From positions 1 through 36,328 of the forward strand of contig CAVHFU010000013.1 in the NCBI GenBank assembly GCA_963635575.1: 36,328 nucleotides of DNA, read 5' to 3'. A model generated the notes under the pieces. That model ran no database searches, was not told where the DNA came from, and was given only the letters and a program-made list of their open reading frames with translations. Shown piece after piece: positions 29,914 to 36,328 of the stretch. The translations under genes were made by a program, and so were the position numbers. The DNA comes from RGIG9151 sp963635575 (GTDB lineage Bacteria > Bacillota > Clostridia > TANB77 > RGIG9151). Position 1 is the stretch's first letter. Each line of letters begins with the position of its first letter.

Positions 29914-31806
29914 ATGAAAGAATTATTTCGAGGGTACATTGAATTAAAAGGAAAGAAAGCTATTGAGAAGTTTAAAGACAGAGATAATTTCAAAACTCTT
30001 GAACAAGCTCGAAAACTCGAAGGTTATGCAGGAATATTGGCAAGAGACATAATCATGATAGATGTTGATGATTATGAACAGTCTGAAAAGTTAATGAATC
30101 TTGTGGAAGATTTACAGCTTCGGTGCAGAGTATATGAAACAACGAGAGGAAAGCATTTCTATTTCATTAATGAAGGTGTAGACAGTTGTCGGACTAAAAC
30201 CAATCTAGTTATCGGTTTTAAATGTGATATTAAAGTTGGATTAAAAAATAGTTATGATGCTTTGAAGGTGGATGGAAAAGAAAGAGAAATTATATATGAC
30301 ATATATGATGATGAAGAATATGAAGAATTACCGATTTATTTACAGCCGATTAAATGCAACATTGATTTTTCCGGTATGTCGGAAGGTGACGGCAGGAATC
30401 AAACATTGTTCAACTATATCCTCACTTTACAGAGTGCAGGATATACCAAAGAAGAAATCCGGAAGACTTTACGGCTCACGAACAAATATGTTTTCTCGAA
30501 GCCGTTACATGAAAATGAACTTGAAACTATATTGAGAGATGAAAGTTTTCGTGATGATGTAGAACCGGAATTTTTTAACAGTAAGGGAACATTTCTATTT
30601 GATAAGTTCGCAAAGTTTATAGTGGAGAAATACCATGTTGTTAAGATAGATGGACAGCTTCATTTGTATAATGCAGGAGTATATGTACATGGAAACAGCA
30701 GAATCGAATCACTTATGATTAAACATATACCGAATTTAAATAAACAGAAAAGAAATGAAGTTTTGAGTTATATGGATATTTTGATAGGTGATAATTCACA
30801 AGTATCTGACGCAAAATACATAGCTTTCAAAAATGGAATATATAATATCGAAGATGATAGCTTTTCAGATTTTAATCCGGCACTCATAATTACAAACAGA
30901 ATCAATCACAATTATAATCCGCAGGCTTATGCAGAAGTTGTAAATACAACACTTGATAATATAGCTTGCCATGATAAACAGATTCGATTACTTCTTGAAG
31001 AAGTCGTTGGATTCTGTATGTATCGAAGGAATGAACTTAGGAAAGCATTTATCCTTACCGGAGATAAACGGAATGGAAAGAGTACATTTCTTGATATGAT
31101 ACAGAAGATGTTAGGAGATGAAAATACTTGTGCCTTAGATTTAAGGGAATTGGCGGATAGATTCAAGACGGCAGAAATGTATGGAAAACTTGCAAATATA
31201 GGTGATGATATTGGTGATGAATTTATAGCCAATGCTTCAGTTTTTAAGAAAATTGTTTCCGGAAACAGGGTTAATGCTGAAAGGAAAGGACAAGACCCAT
31301 TCGATTTTAATTCTTATGCTAAACAGCTTTTTTCTGCTAATGATATACCGAGGATTAAAGATAAATCCGGTGCGGTAATTGACCGATTAATTATCGTACC
31401 TTTCAATGCAACATTCAGTAAAACAGACCCGAATTATGACCCTTATATCAAATACAAACTGATACAAGAAGAAAGTCTTGAATATTTAATTCTAGTTGGA
31501 TTGCAGGGATTGAAAAGAGTAATTAAGAATCAGTGCTTCACTACTAGTGCAAAGACGCAGAAAGAACTTGAAGAATATGAAGAAGGGAATAACCCGATTC
31601 TTATGTTTTTTCAAGACCATGAACCGGAAGATTTTCTTAATGAAGTCACAGCAGTTGTATATCAGAAATATGCTGAATTTTGTCTTGCTAATGCTCTACA
31701 GCCGTTAAGTAATATCGAGTTTTCACGGCAGGTAAAAAAGAAGTATGGGTTTAATGTTATTACAAAATCCATTAAAGGAAAAAAATATCGGGTGTTTGCA
31801 TTATGA
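29914..31806 (+). CDS. Primase / SF3 helicase (D5-like)
   Basis: A 630-residue replication protein. The N-terminal 150 residues look like a Prim-Pol (AEP): IIMIDVDDYE (metal Asp at 50 and 52), YETTRGKHFYF (His 81). A linker with FSGMSEGDGRNQTLFNYI (PriCT-like) follows. The C-terminal half is an SF3 helicase: Walker A GDKRNGKST (383-391), Walker B GDDIGDE (about 430), and the third motif QLFSANDIPR. The end has a winged-helix. AAGGAAG precedes the ATG. Confidence 0.92.
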   Translation: MKELFRGYIELKGKKAIEKFKDRDNFKTLEQARKLEGYAGILARDIIMIDVDDYEQSEKLMNLVEDLQLRCRVYETTRGKHFYFINEGVDSCRTKTNLVIGFKCDIKVGLKNSYDALKVDGKEREIIYDIYDDEEYEELPIYLQPIKCNIDFSGMSEGDGRNQTLFNYILTLQSAGYTKEEIRKTLRLTNKYVFSKPLHENELETILRDESFRDDVEPEFFNSKGTFLFDKFAKFIVEKYHVVKIDGQLHLYNAGVYVHGNSRIESLMIKHIPNLNKQKRNEVLSYMDILIGDNSQVSDAKYIAFKNGIYNIEDDSFSDFNPALIITNRINHNYNPQAYAEVVNTTLDNIACHDKQIRLLLEEVVGFCMYRRNELRKAFILTGDKRNGKSTFLDMIQKMLGDENTCALDLRELADRFKTAEMYGKLANIGDDIGDEFIANASVFKKIVSGNRVNAERKGQDPFDFNSYAKQLFSANDIPRIKDKSGAVIDRLIIVPFNATFSKTDPNYDPYIKYKLIQEESLEYLILVGLQGLKRVIKNQCFTTSAKTQKELEEYEEGNNPILMFFQDHEPEDFLNEVTAVVYQKYAEFCLANALQPLSNIEFSRQVKKKYGFNVITKSIKGKKYRVFAL

Positions 31807-32000
31807 CATTTACAAGAGAATTTAAGAATTTGGTAGCTAGTGTTTTGAATCTTACAATGAAGGACAGCAGGAAAGAACAGTATGAAAAAGATGTGGAACT
31901 CTTCATAGAAGGAGAATGGTGTAAAGAACTTTGTGATTTTGTGAATGTTGATTATGTCAAATATGTTAATATGTGTGTAGGAGATAAAGAAGATGTATAG
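31803..32000 (+). CDS. Unknown 65-residue helical protein
   Basis: FTREFKNLVASVLNLTMK, then DVELFIEGEWCKELCDFVN and DYVKYVNMCVG. Short and helical; overlaps the primase by 4 nt (ATGA) and the next gene by 8 nt, which supports translation. No family recognised. Similar short proteins follow D5-like primases in other phages and may be regulators. Confidence 0.6.
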   Translation: MTFTREFKNLVASVLNLTMKDSRKEQYEKDVELFIEGEWCKELCDFVNVDYVKYVNMCVGDKEDV

Positions 32001-32331
32001 ACCCGAATTGCCGTTTAATGTTCCGGCACAAATTCTAAAAGCAACATATAAAAGAACTAATGGTGTGAATACCAAAATATTCGAAGCAGGAGATGTAATA
32101 AATGTTTCTGCTAGAACTTATGGCGGTACAGAGAGAAAAGACAATAATGTGTATGTTATTGAAGATACCATTAAAATTGAAACATGGTATAGACCCGATA
32201 TTACAAGTATTGACCATATCAAATTGTTGGATGACAACAGCGAGTGGGAGATTCTTGTTAGTCCGGAGAATATTGAAAGAAAAAATCAATTTCTTGTTTT
32301 CAAGTGTAAAAGAATTAAAGGTAATGCTTGA
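31993..32331 (+). CDS. Head-closure-like protein, displaced to the early module
   Basis: A 112-residue beta protein: YRPELPFNVPAQILKATYKR, VINVSARTYGGTERKDNNVY, IEDTIKIETWYRPDITSIDH, PENIERKNQFLVFKCKR. The TYGGTE/WYRPDI/PENIE combination and beta pattern recall head-closure (SPP1 gp16/HK97 Hc-type) proteins of siphoviruses, which normally sit between connector and gp10-like genes, and no such gene is present there. Assigned from memory of the pattern. Confidence 0.5.
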   Translation: MYRPELPFNVPAQILKATYKRTNGVNTKIFEAGDVINVSARTYGGTERKDNNVYVIEDTIKIETWYRPDITSIDHIKLLDDNSEWEILVSPENIERKNQFLVFKCKRIKGNA

Positions 32332-32350
32332 AGAAATACACAACAATTGA

Positions 32351-32376
32351 TAGGTGGAGAAATCCACCTATTTTTT
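32351..32376 (+). terminator. Rho-independent terminator after primase operon
   Basis: An 8-bp stem TAGGTGGA (32351-32358) with TCCACCTA (32363-32370), GAAA tetraloop and six Ts. It ends the operon containing polymerase, primase and the head-closure-like gene. Confidence 0.9.
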
Positions 32377-32398
32377 AAAAAATATTTTTAAAATTCTA

Positions 32399-32427
32399 TT
32401 GACTTACTACAATAAAACTTGTATATT
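32399..32427 (+). promoter_or_regulatory. Early-type promoter P6
   Basis: TTGACT (32399-32404), 17 bp, TATATT (32422-32427), with a weaker dyad TTACTACAA-TAAAAC-TTGTATATT. The TTTTTTAAAAAATATTTTTA tract precedes. Drives the gene at 32458. Confidence 0.8.
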
Positions 32428-32457
32428 ATGAATATAAATAAATAAGGAGATTTAAAG

Positions 32458-32700
32458 ATGGCAAAAGGATTTAAAAAAGTTAGCAGAGGTTACATGGAAG
32501 GTAATGATTATGCAGGGTTCGGTTATTTTATTGAGAAAGAAGATAATTGGGGAAGCAGAGAATGGTGGGTTTATAATATGGAAGATTGCACCATCAATGA
32601 AGATGGAATGATTTTTACATCATGTTATGCAACTCCGGTTGCGAAATTTGATTTACTCGCAGAAGCTAAAAAATGGTGTATGAATAACAAGAGAGGTTGA
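32458..32700 (+). CDS. Unknown 80-residue early protein
   Basis: FKKVSRGYMEGNDYAGFGYF, EWWVYNMEDCTINEDGMIFT, AEAKKWCMNNKRG. A beta-rich, Trp/Tyr-rich small protein with its own promoter and AAGGAG site. No family recognised. One-gene transcription units under the shared promoter often encode host-takeover proteins. Confidence 0.65.
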   Translation: MAKGFKKVSRGYMEGNDYAGFGYFIEKEDNWGSREWWVYNMEDCTINEDGMIFTSCYATPVAKFDLLAEAKKWCMNNKRG

Positions 32701-32729
32701 AAATTTTTTAAAAAATATTTTTAAAATTG

Positions 32730-32758
32730 TTGACACTATACAAGTTTTATTGTATAGT
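32730..32758 (+). promoter_or_regulatory. Early-type promoter P7 with perfect dyad
   Basis: TTGACA (32730-32735), 17 bp, TATAGT (32753-32758), with a perfect 11-bp dyad (32733-32743 with 32750-32760) around GTTTTA. A TTTTTTAAAAAATATTTTTA tract precedes. It drives the SprT-like gene. Confidence 0.88.
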
Positions 32759-32780
32759 GTTTATATAAGGAGAAAACAAA

Positions 32781-33428
32781 ATGACTGTTACAAATGAAAT
32801 TAAGAAAATCGAAAACATCTTTGATAAGTTCAACGAAGTGTTCTATGCAGGAGAGCTTACGAGACCCGTTATCACTTATACGGCAGATAGAACAAATTCT
32901 TCTTATGGTTGGTGTTCTTGCGATAAAGTGTGGTATGAAGGTGAAAATAAGGGATATGAAATCAACATATCTGCTAACACAATTAAGTATTCAAACAGAG
33001 GTGGTGTATATTCTACTCTGCTTCATGAGATGGCACATCTTTATAATAATGAACATGGAATAGAAGATTGTTCGAATAACAATTTCTATCATAACAAGAA
33101 GTTTAAAGCTACAGCAGAAGCACATGGTTTGATTTGTGAAAAAGATACTAGATATGGTTGGACTGTTACCACTCTTAATGATAAGGCAAAAGAACTTGTT
33201 GCTGAAATGGAAAAACTTGAAATGTTCTATATTAATCCGGTTAGAGACAGTTCACAGGAATCCGGAGAAGAGCAGGTAATTGAAGGCGAAGCGGAAGAAG
33301 AGCAGAAGCCGAAGAAGAAAAGAGTATTTGTTTTCAGATGTCCGGTTTGCGGAGATGAAATAAAGAGTAAGAATCCCGAAGGAAGATATTATGATGATTG
33401 TGGAGAACTATTTGAAAGAGTTGATTGA
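32781..33428 (+). CDS. SprT-like zinc metalloprotease
   Basis: A 215-residue protein with the zincin motif LLHEMAHLYN (HEMAH at 82-86) and a candidate third ligand in YHNKKFK (His 104), the SprT-like layout. An acidic spacer (about 155-180) and a basic patch PKKKRVF lead to a C-terminal zinc-ribbon-like CPVCG with only one further Cys, DDCGE. SprT-type proteins cleave DNA-protein adducts in eukaryotes; phage roles are unknown, perhaps removal of bound proteins from replicating DNA. AAGGAG precedes the ATG. Confidence 0.88.
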   Translation: MTVTNEIKKIENIFDKFNEVFYAGELTRPVITYTADRTNSSYGWCSCDKVWYEGENKGYEINISANTIKYSNRGGVYSTLLHEMAHLYNNEHGIEDCSNNNFYHNKKFKATAEAHGLICEKDTRYGWTVTTLNDKAKELVAEMEKLEMFYINPVRDSSQESGEEQVIEGEAEEEQKPKKKRVFVFRCPVCGDEIKSKNPEGRYYDDCGELFERVD

Positions 33429-33440
33429 TGTATGTATAAT

Positions 33441-33473
33441 GAGCATGAGAAGTAACCTTTCTTCTCATGTTTT
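33441..33473 (+). terminator. First of two tandem terminators
   Basis: A 9-bp stem CATGAGAAG (33444-33452) with CTTCTCATG (33461-33469) and an 8-nt loop, then TTTTC. Weaker than the second hairpin that follows at once. Confidence 0.75.
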
Positions 33474-33486
33474 CTTCTTATTTATC

Positions 33487-33518
33487 GGAGAGCGGAGAAA
33501 TCCGCTCTCCACTTTTTT
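33487..33518 (+). terminator. Second tandem terminator, strong
   Basis: A 10-bp GC-rich stem GGAGAGCGGA (33487-33496) with TCCGCTCTCC (33501-33510), GAAA tetraloop, then ACTTTTTT. Together with the first hairpin it separates the SprT unit from the next promoter. Confidence 0.92.
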
Positions 33519-33539
33519 CAAAAAATATTTTTAAAACTC

Positions 33540-33568
33540 TTGACAATATACAATAATACTTGTATATT
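33540..33568 (+). promoter_or_regulatory. Early-type promoter P8
   Basis: TTGACA (33540-33545), 17 bp, TATATT (33563-33568), dyad AATATACAA-TAATAC-TTGTATATT. The A/T tract precedes. It drives the last two early genes before array B. Confidence 0.87.
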
Positions 33569-33596
33569 ATAAATATAAAAATAAGGAGAAATAAAA

Positions 33597-33875
33597 ATGT
33601 CAAAAGGAAAAATCAGTTATTCTGAAAAGCGTGCGGAACTCGAAAGAGTTAATGAAGAACTTGAACAGTATTTAATGAGCAAGGGCTTGAATTGGAATCT
33701 AATAACGATTCAAGCAGAAACAACGTTTTATGAACCGATATGTTGGGCTTGGGTTAATTGGTGCAGTATAGGCGGAACTAATCCGAATACCGCTGTAATG
33801 TTCGCAGATTGTCTTGTAAAGGCTTCGGAGCTTGCGGAGAATTTCAAATATAATGGATATGAGGTAATAAGATGA
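33597..33875 (+). CDS. Unknown 92-residue early protein
   Basis: Begins SKGKISYSEKRAELERVNEE (helix), continues with YLMSKGLNWNLITIQAETTF, CWAWVNWCSIGGTNPNTAV and a final helix. No family recognised. AAGGAG site and promoter P8 directly upstream; the stop overlaps the next ATG by 4 nt. Confidence 0.65.
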   Translation: MSKGKISYSEKRAELERVNEELEQYLMSKGLNWNLITIQAETTFYEPICWAWVNWCSIGGTNPNTAVMFADCLVKASELAENFKYNGYEVIR

Positions 33876-34654
33876 TTCTACATTTTAAGAATGAAAATGA
33901 AACAGCAGAGATGAACTTGAATTTCGTGAATTATTTCTGCTATGGAGACAGTGGAAAAGACAAGATAATTTTTGATGCAATTATCAACACTTTCGGGAAC
34001 ACGATTGAGGATATTGATAATTGGTTTGAGGAAGCGGAGCAGGAGATTTACAGTCAGCATGATGAAGAATGGTGGAAAAAGTATAAAGATACAAAAGACC
34101 ATGAAGCGTTAGCTGAAATGAAAAAAAGAAGGCTTGCTTTCCGGAAGAAATACAAGCTTGTTATGAAGAAGCCGTCTTTTATTGTAAAGATGGAGAAGAT
34201 GAAAATCAGAGAGTTTTATGAAGATGAACCTATGTCCGCAAATGATGGAAGAATGATAGTTTGGGCTCATGTGAAGCAGGATGATTTCAGTATTACCGAG
34301 GGAGATAAATTCAAGAGATTAGCACCCGTTGTTAATGCAGATACAGAGCTTGTTGGATATGTTGATGAAGGAAAGAAATTCATGAATCTTGCACTTAATC
34401 TTGATGAAGATATTGAAGCGGTAAAGTTTGGAGATAGAGCTATTGCCGTATCGTTACTCAAAATTATAGCTTCGTTTTTAGATGTTAAAAGTACAATTAA
34501 TTTCTATCGAAATGTTAATATTGCAAGTTGCATGACGAAAACTGTTATCTTCACTTGTGATATAAAAGATAAAGAAGTTGAATTTATATGTGCTGAAATG
34601 AAAACAGATAAATCGGTAGATTTTACTGAACTCGGAGCAGTTAATATACTATAG
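33872..34654 (+). CDS. Unknown 260-residue protein
   Basis: Starts as a beta sandwich-like segment (ILHFKNENETAEMNLNFVNY), then an acidic helix (EDIDNWFEEAEQEIYSQHDE), a Lys/Arg-rich stretch (about 80-105), and strands to the end (KTVIFTCDIKDKEVEFICAE). No family recognised. It is the last gene before array B; the stop codon sits in an 18-bp palindrome. May be a replication or array-binding protein; position is the only hint. Confidence 0.65.
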   Translation: MILHFKNENETAEMNLNFVNYFCYGDSGKDKIIFDAIINTFGNTIEDIDNWFEEAEQEIYSQHDEEWWKKYKDTKDHEALAEMKKRRLAFRKKYKLVMKKPSFIVKMEKMKIREFYEDEPMSANDGRMIVWAHVKQDDFSITEGDKFKRLAPVVNADTELVGYVDEGKKFMNLALNLDEDIEAVKFGDRAIAVSLLKIIASFLDVKSTINFYRNVNIASCMTKTVIFTCDIKDKEVEFICAEMKTDKSVDFTELGAVNIL

Positions 34655-34660
34655 TATATT
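34643..34660. repeat. Perfect 18-bp palindrome over a stop codon
   Basis: AATATACTATAGTATATT (34643-34660) is fully self-complementary, spanning the TAG stop of the preceding gene. A T run is absent, so it is unlikely to be a terminator. It may be a protein-binding site at the left edge of array B. Confidence 0.7.
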
Positions 34661-34673
34661 AAGGTTGTTTCTT

Positions 34674-35107
34674 GCGGTATAAGATGGTACAAATAAATCG
34701 GTACAATCTTATACCGATTTATTTTGTTATAGTGTAAAGATTTATGATTCTCCGGTATAAGATTAAAAATCAATCTTATACCGACTTAATTATTTATATC
34801 ATAAAGAATTATTCGGTTGCGGTATAAGTTCAAGATGTTTCTTATACTTAGAATATTTGAGGAAAATATATAATATATGCAGGAATATATAAGACATATA
34901 AAAAATATATCAAATAATATAAATATATAGAAAACATCTTATCCATCTTATACCGGAGTGATTTATTTTGTTATAGCATAAGGATTTATTGCGGTATAAG
35001 ATGTGTTTTCAATCTTATACCGGAGAGGTACATCTTATACCGCTTGAAAAATAAATTGTTATAATATAATGATTTATGAAGCGGTATAAGATAAAACATC
35101 TTATACT
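34674..35107. repeat. Repeat array B: inverted GGTATAAGAT/ATCTTATACC units, candidate origin
   Basis: A non-coding stretch (34655-35146) with exact GGTATAAGAT at 34676, 34754, 34993 and 35083 and ATCTTATACC at 34706, 34773, 34945, 35012 and 35032, plus degenerate copies near 34820 and 35098. It follows the order of array A: TTATTTTGTTATA-type leaders, hairpin pairs (34753-34763 with 34773-34783), an A/T-only centre near 34860-34935, TTATCCATCTTATACCG, and a final hairpin pair. A second copy of a regulatory or origin-like region. Confidence 0.85.
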
Positions 35108-35146
35108 GATAAAATTTTATCGATTAAAATGCTAATTTAATTTATT

Positions 35147-35641
35147 ATGTTGACGAGGGAAACGAATTGGTATAAAGATTATTGTATGGGAAGAACGAAT
35201 TTATATATAAAGCTAGTCAAACCGAGGTTTGATGAAATAACACAATGGATAAAAGCAGGAAACACTTATGGAGATATTGCGAAAGCATTAGGAATCTCGA
35301 TACAGTCATGGTGTGATTATTTGAACAAATATCCGGAATTTTCCGAAACAGTGAGCAATGCTAGAAAAAATGCAATTAATGAAGTGAAGCAGGCATTGTT
35401 CAGAAAGGCGATTGGATTCGAATATGAAGAAAAGAAAACATACATTAAGAAAGATGATGAAGGAAAAGAATATAAGTATACAGAGATTGTAAAGAAGCAG
35501 AGCTTACCGGACACCGGAGCAATGGGAATGTATTTGAGGAACTATGACAAAGAGTGGAAGGATAAGGATTGGCAGACCAATGAATTTAAGAGATTGGAAC
35601 TTGAATTGAAAGAGAAAATAGCAGACAAGGACAATTGGTGA
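35147..35641 (+). CDS. Terminase small subunit-like HTH protein
   Basis: A 164-residue protein. Residues 14-60 hold YIKLVKPRFDEITQWIKAGN, then TYGDIAKALGISIQSWCDYL (helix-turn-helix) and NKYPEFSETV, then ALFRKAIGFEYEEKKTYIKK and a C-terminal helix with KQSLPDTGAMGMYLRNYDKE. This matches small-terminase/DNA-binding proteins beside HNH genes. Start uncertain: neither ATG 35147 nor ATG 35186 has a clear ribosome binding site; the latter resembles family starts better. Follows array B. Confidence 0.7.
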   Translation: MLTRETNWYKDYCMGRTNLYIKLVKPRFDEITQWIKAGNTYGDIAKALGISIQSWCDYLNKYPEFSETVSNARKNAINEVKQALFRKAIGFEYEEKKTYIKKDDEGKEYKYTEIVKKQSLPDTGAMGMYLRNYDKEWKDKDWQTNEFKRLELELKEKIADKDNW

Positions 35642-36297
35642 TGTTCACTTTATCGAGTTTTTATAGAAGCAAAGAATGGTGTAAATTCAGACATATTGTT
35701 ATCAATAATCGATTGAACGAGAAAGGTGATACAATATGCGAGAAGTGTGGAAAAGTAATAGTAAATCCGTATGATATAATAGCACATCATGTGTTGCCAT
35801 TAACCGAAGCGAATGTGAACAACTATGATATATCTTTGAATCCGGATAATGTAATGTTGGTTCATCATAAGTGCCATAATGAGATACATAAAAGATTCGG
35901 GTGTTACACAAGACATGTTTATCTTGTATGTGGTTCACCTCTTGCGGGAAAGAAAACGTATGTGATGAATAATGCAGAAAATGGAGATTTGATTGTTGAT
36001 ATTGATAGGATATATGAAGCGATTACATTAGGAAAAAGTGAAAGAGTATTCGCAAATGTAATGGATGTTTACAATAATCTGATTGATGGAATTAAAACAA
36101 GAAAAGGAAAGTGGGTTAATGCTTGGATAATCAGATGTTTTCCATTACCTATGGAGAGAGAAAGACTAGCAGACTTGCTTAATGCTGAAATAATCGAGAT
36201 TGATACAAGCAGGGAAATATGTTTATCGAGAGCAGAAGAATTTCAGCGAAAATATGTTGAAGATTATTGGAAAAGATACCCTACCCCCCACTGTTAG
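35641..36297 (+). CDS. HNH endonuclease fused to P-loop kinase-like domain
   Basis: A 218-residue fusion. The N-terminal HNH has CEKCG (33-37), AHHVLPL (His 49-50), NPDNVM (Asn 70) and HHKCHNEIH (Cys 78, His 83). A Walker A-like GSPLAGKKT (98-106) begins a kinase-like domain with VDIDRIYEAI and a late REICLSRAEEF. HNH-P-loop proteins accompany terminases in many siphophages and help DNA cleavage in packaging. ATG 35641 with AAGGA 9 nt upstream is chosen over GTG 35638 and TTG 35635. Confidence 0.88.
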   Translation: MFTLSSFYRSKEWCKFRHIVINNRLNEKGDTICEKCGKVIVNPYDIIAHHVLPLTEANVNNYDISLNPDNVMLVHHKCHNEIHKRFGCYTRHVYLVCGSPLAGKKTYVMNNAENGDLIVDIDRIYEAITLGKSERVFANVMDVYNNLIDGIKTRKGKWVNAWIIRCFPLPMERERLADLLNAEIIEIDTSREICLSRAEEFQRKYVEDYWKRYPTPHC

Positions 36298-36328
36298 TTT
36301 TATTTAACTTGAATGGGAACTCCATAGT
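36298..36328. other. Short right-end sequence without a feature
   Basis: 31 bases after the HNH stop, AT-rich, with no repeat of the left end that would prove terminal redundancy. If the genome is circular this joins position 1, where a reading frame is already open. Confidence 0.6.

Noticed and set aside
1..36328. tRNA genes
   Set aside because: No cloverleaf-like segments with conserved TTCRANY loops noticed on either strand; absence is by eye only.

Overview
The window looks like a nearly complete genome of a tailed siphovirus (HK97-type head, long non-contractile tail). It carries a diversity-generating retroelement (DGR). DNA is AT-rich, starts use strong AGGAG-type ribosome binding sites, and promoters are TTGACA-N17-TATAxT, so the host is a low-GC bacterium with ordinary sigma70-type promoters and Shine-Dalgarno initiation. 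A nested pair resembling inner- and outer-membrane spanins (1577-2057) argues for a diderm host (for example a spirochaete, a Negativicute or a fusobacterium) rather than a classical Gram-positive; this is inference. No bacterial flank, integrase, tRNA or endolysin was recognised. A 10-base N run at 723-732 marks an assembly gap.

Layout. 1-2057: a partial gene, a ParB/IbrB-like protein cut by the gap, a P27-like small-terminase fragment, and four small genes that look like a lysis cassette. 2054-7783: large terminase, portal, prohead protease, HK97 capsid, connector and a small fibre-like protein. 7811-9077: an inserted three-gene cassette (moron) with early-type promoters and its own terminator. 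9097-16153: gp10-like protein, tail completion, tail tube, tail chaperone with a -1 frameshift (G/GT), tape measure, distal tail protein and baseplate hub. 16168-19948: the DGR, made of the target receptor-binding protein with its variable repeat (VR), a hairpin, avd, the template repeat (TR) and reverse transcriptase. TR and VR align without gaps over 103 bp, and all 23 differences fall on TR adenines. 19906-20188: a small protein and an XkdX-like protein, closed by a bidirectional terminator.

20199-20429 (minus strand) encodes a small Cro/CI-type repressor, divergent from the early region. The early and replication module (20571-34654) has a DUF3846 protein, SF2 helicase, VRR-NUC nuclease, Cas4/RecB-like nuclease, Sak4-like ATPase, DUF669 ssDNA-binding-like protein, MazG-like and ThyX-like nucleotide enzymes, a compact family-B-like DNA polymerase, a primase/SF3 helicase, a SprT-like protease and many small unknowns. 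Eight to nine near-identical promoters, each with a dyad that looks like an operator, are scattered over this module and the moron cassette; they look like one regulon. The replication core (22.2-34.7 kb) is bracketed by two collinear, non-coding, about 440-bp arrays of the inverted repeat GCGGTATAAGAT / ATCTTATACCGC, each with an AT-only centre; these are candidate twin replication origins. The right end has a small-terminase-like HTH protein and an HNH/P-loop protein, the usual upstream neighbours of terL, so the window is probably a permuted or circular genome opened near position 1.

The most notable signals are the DGR (including a translatable TR and RNA structure inside the RT start region), the twin repeat arrays, the repeated promoter/operator, and the apparent complete absence of GATC, with Asp written GAC whenever the next base is C.
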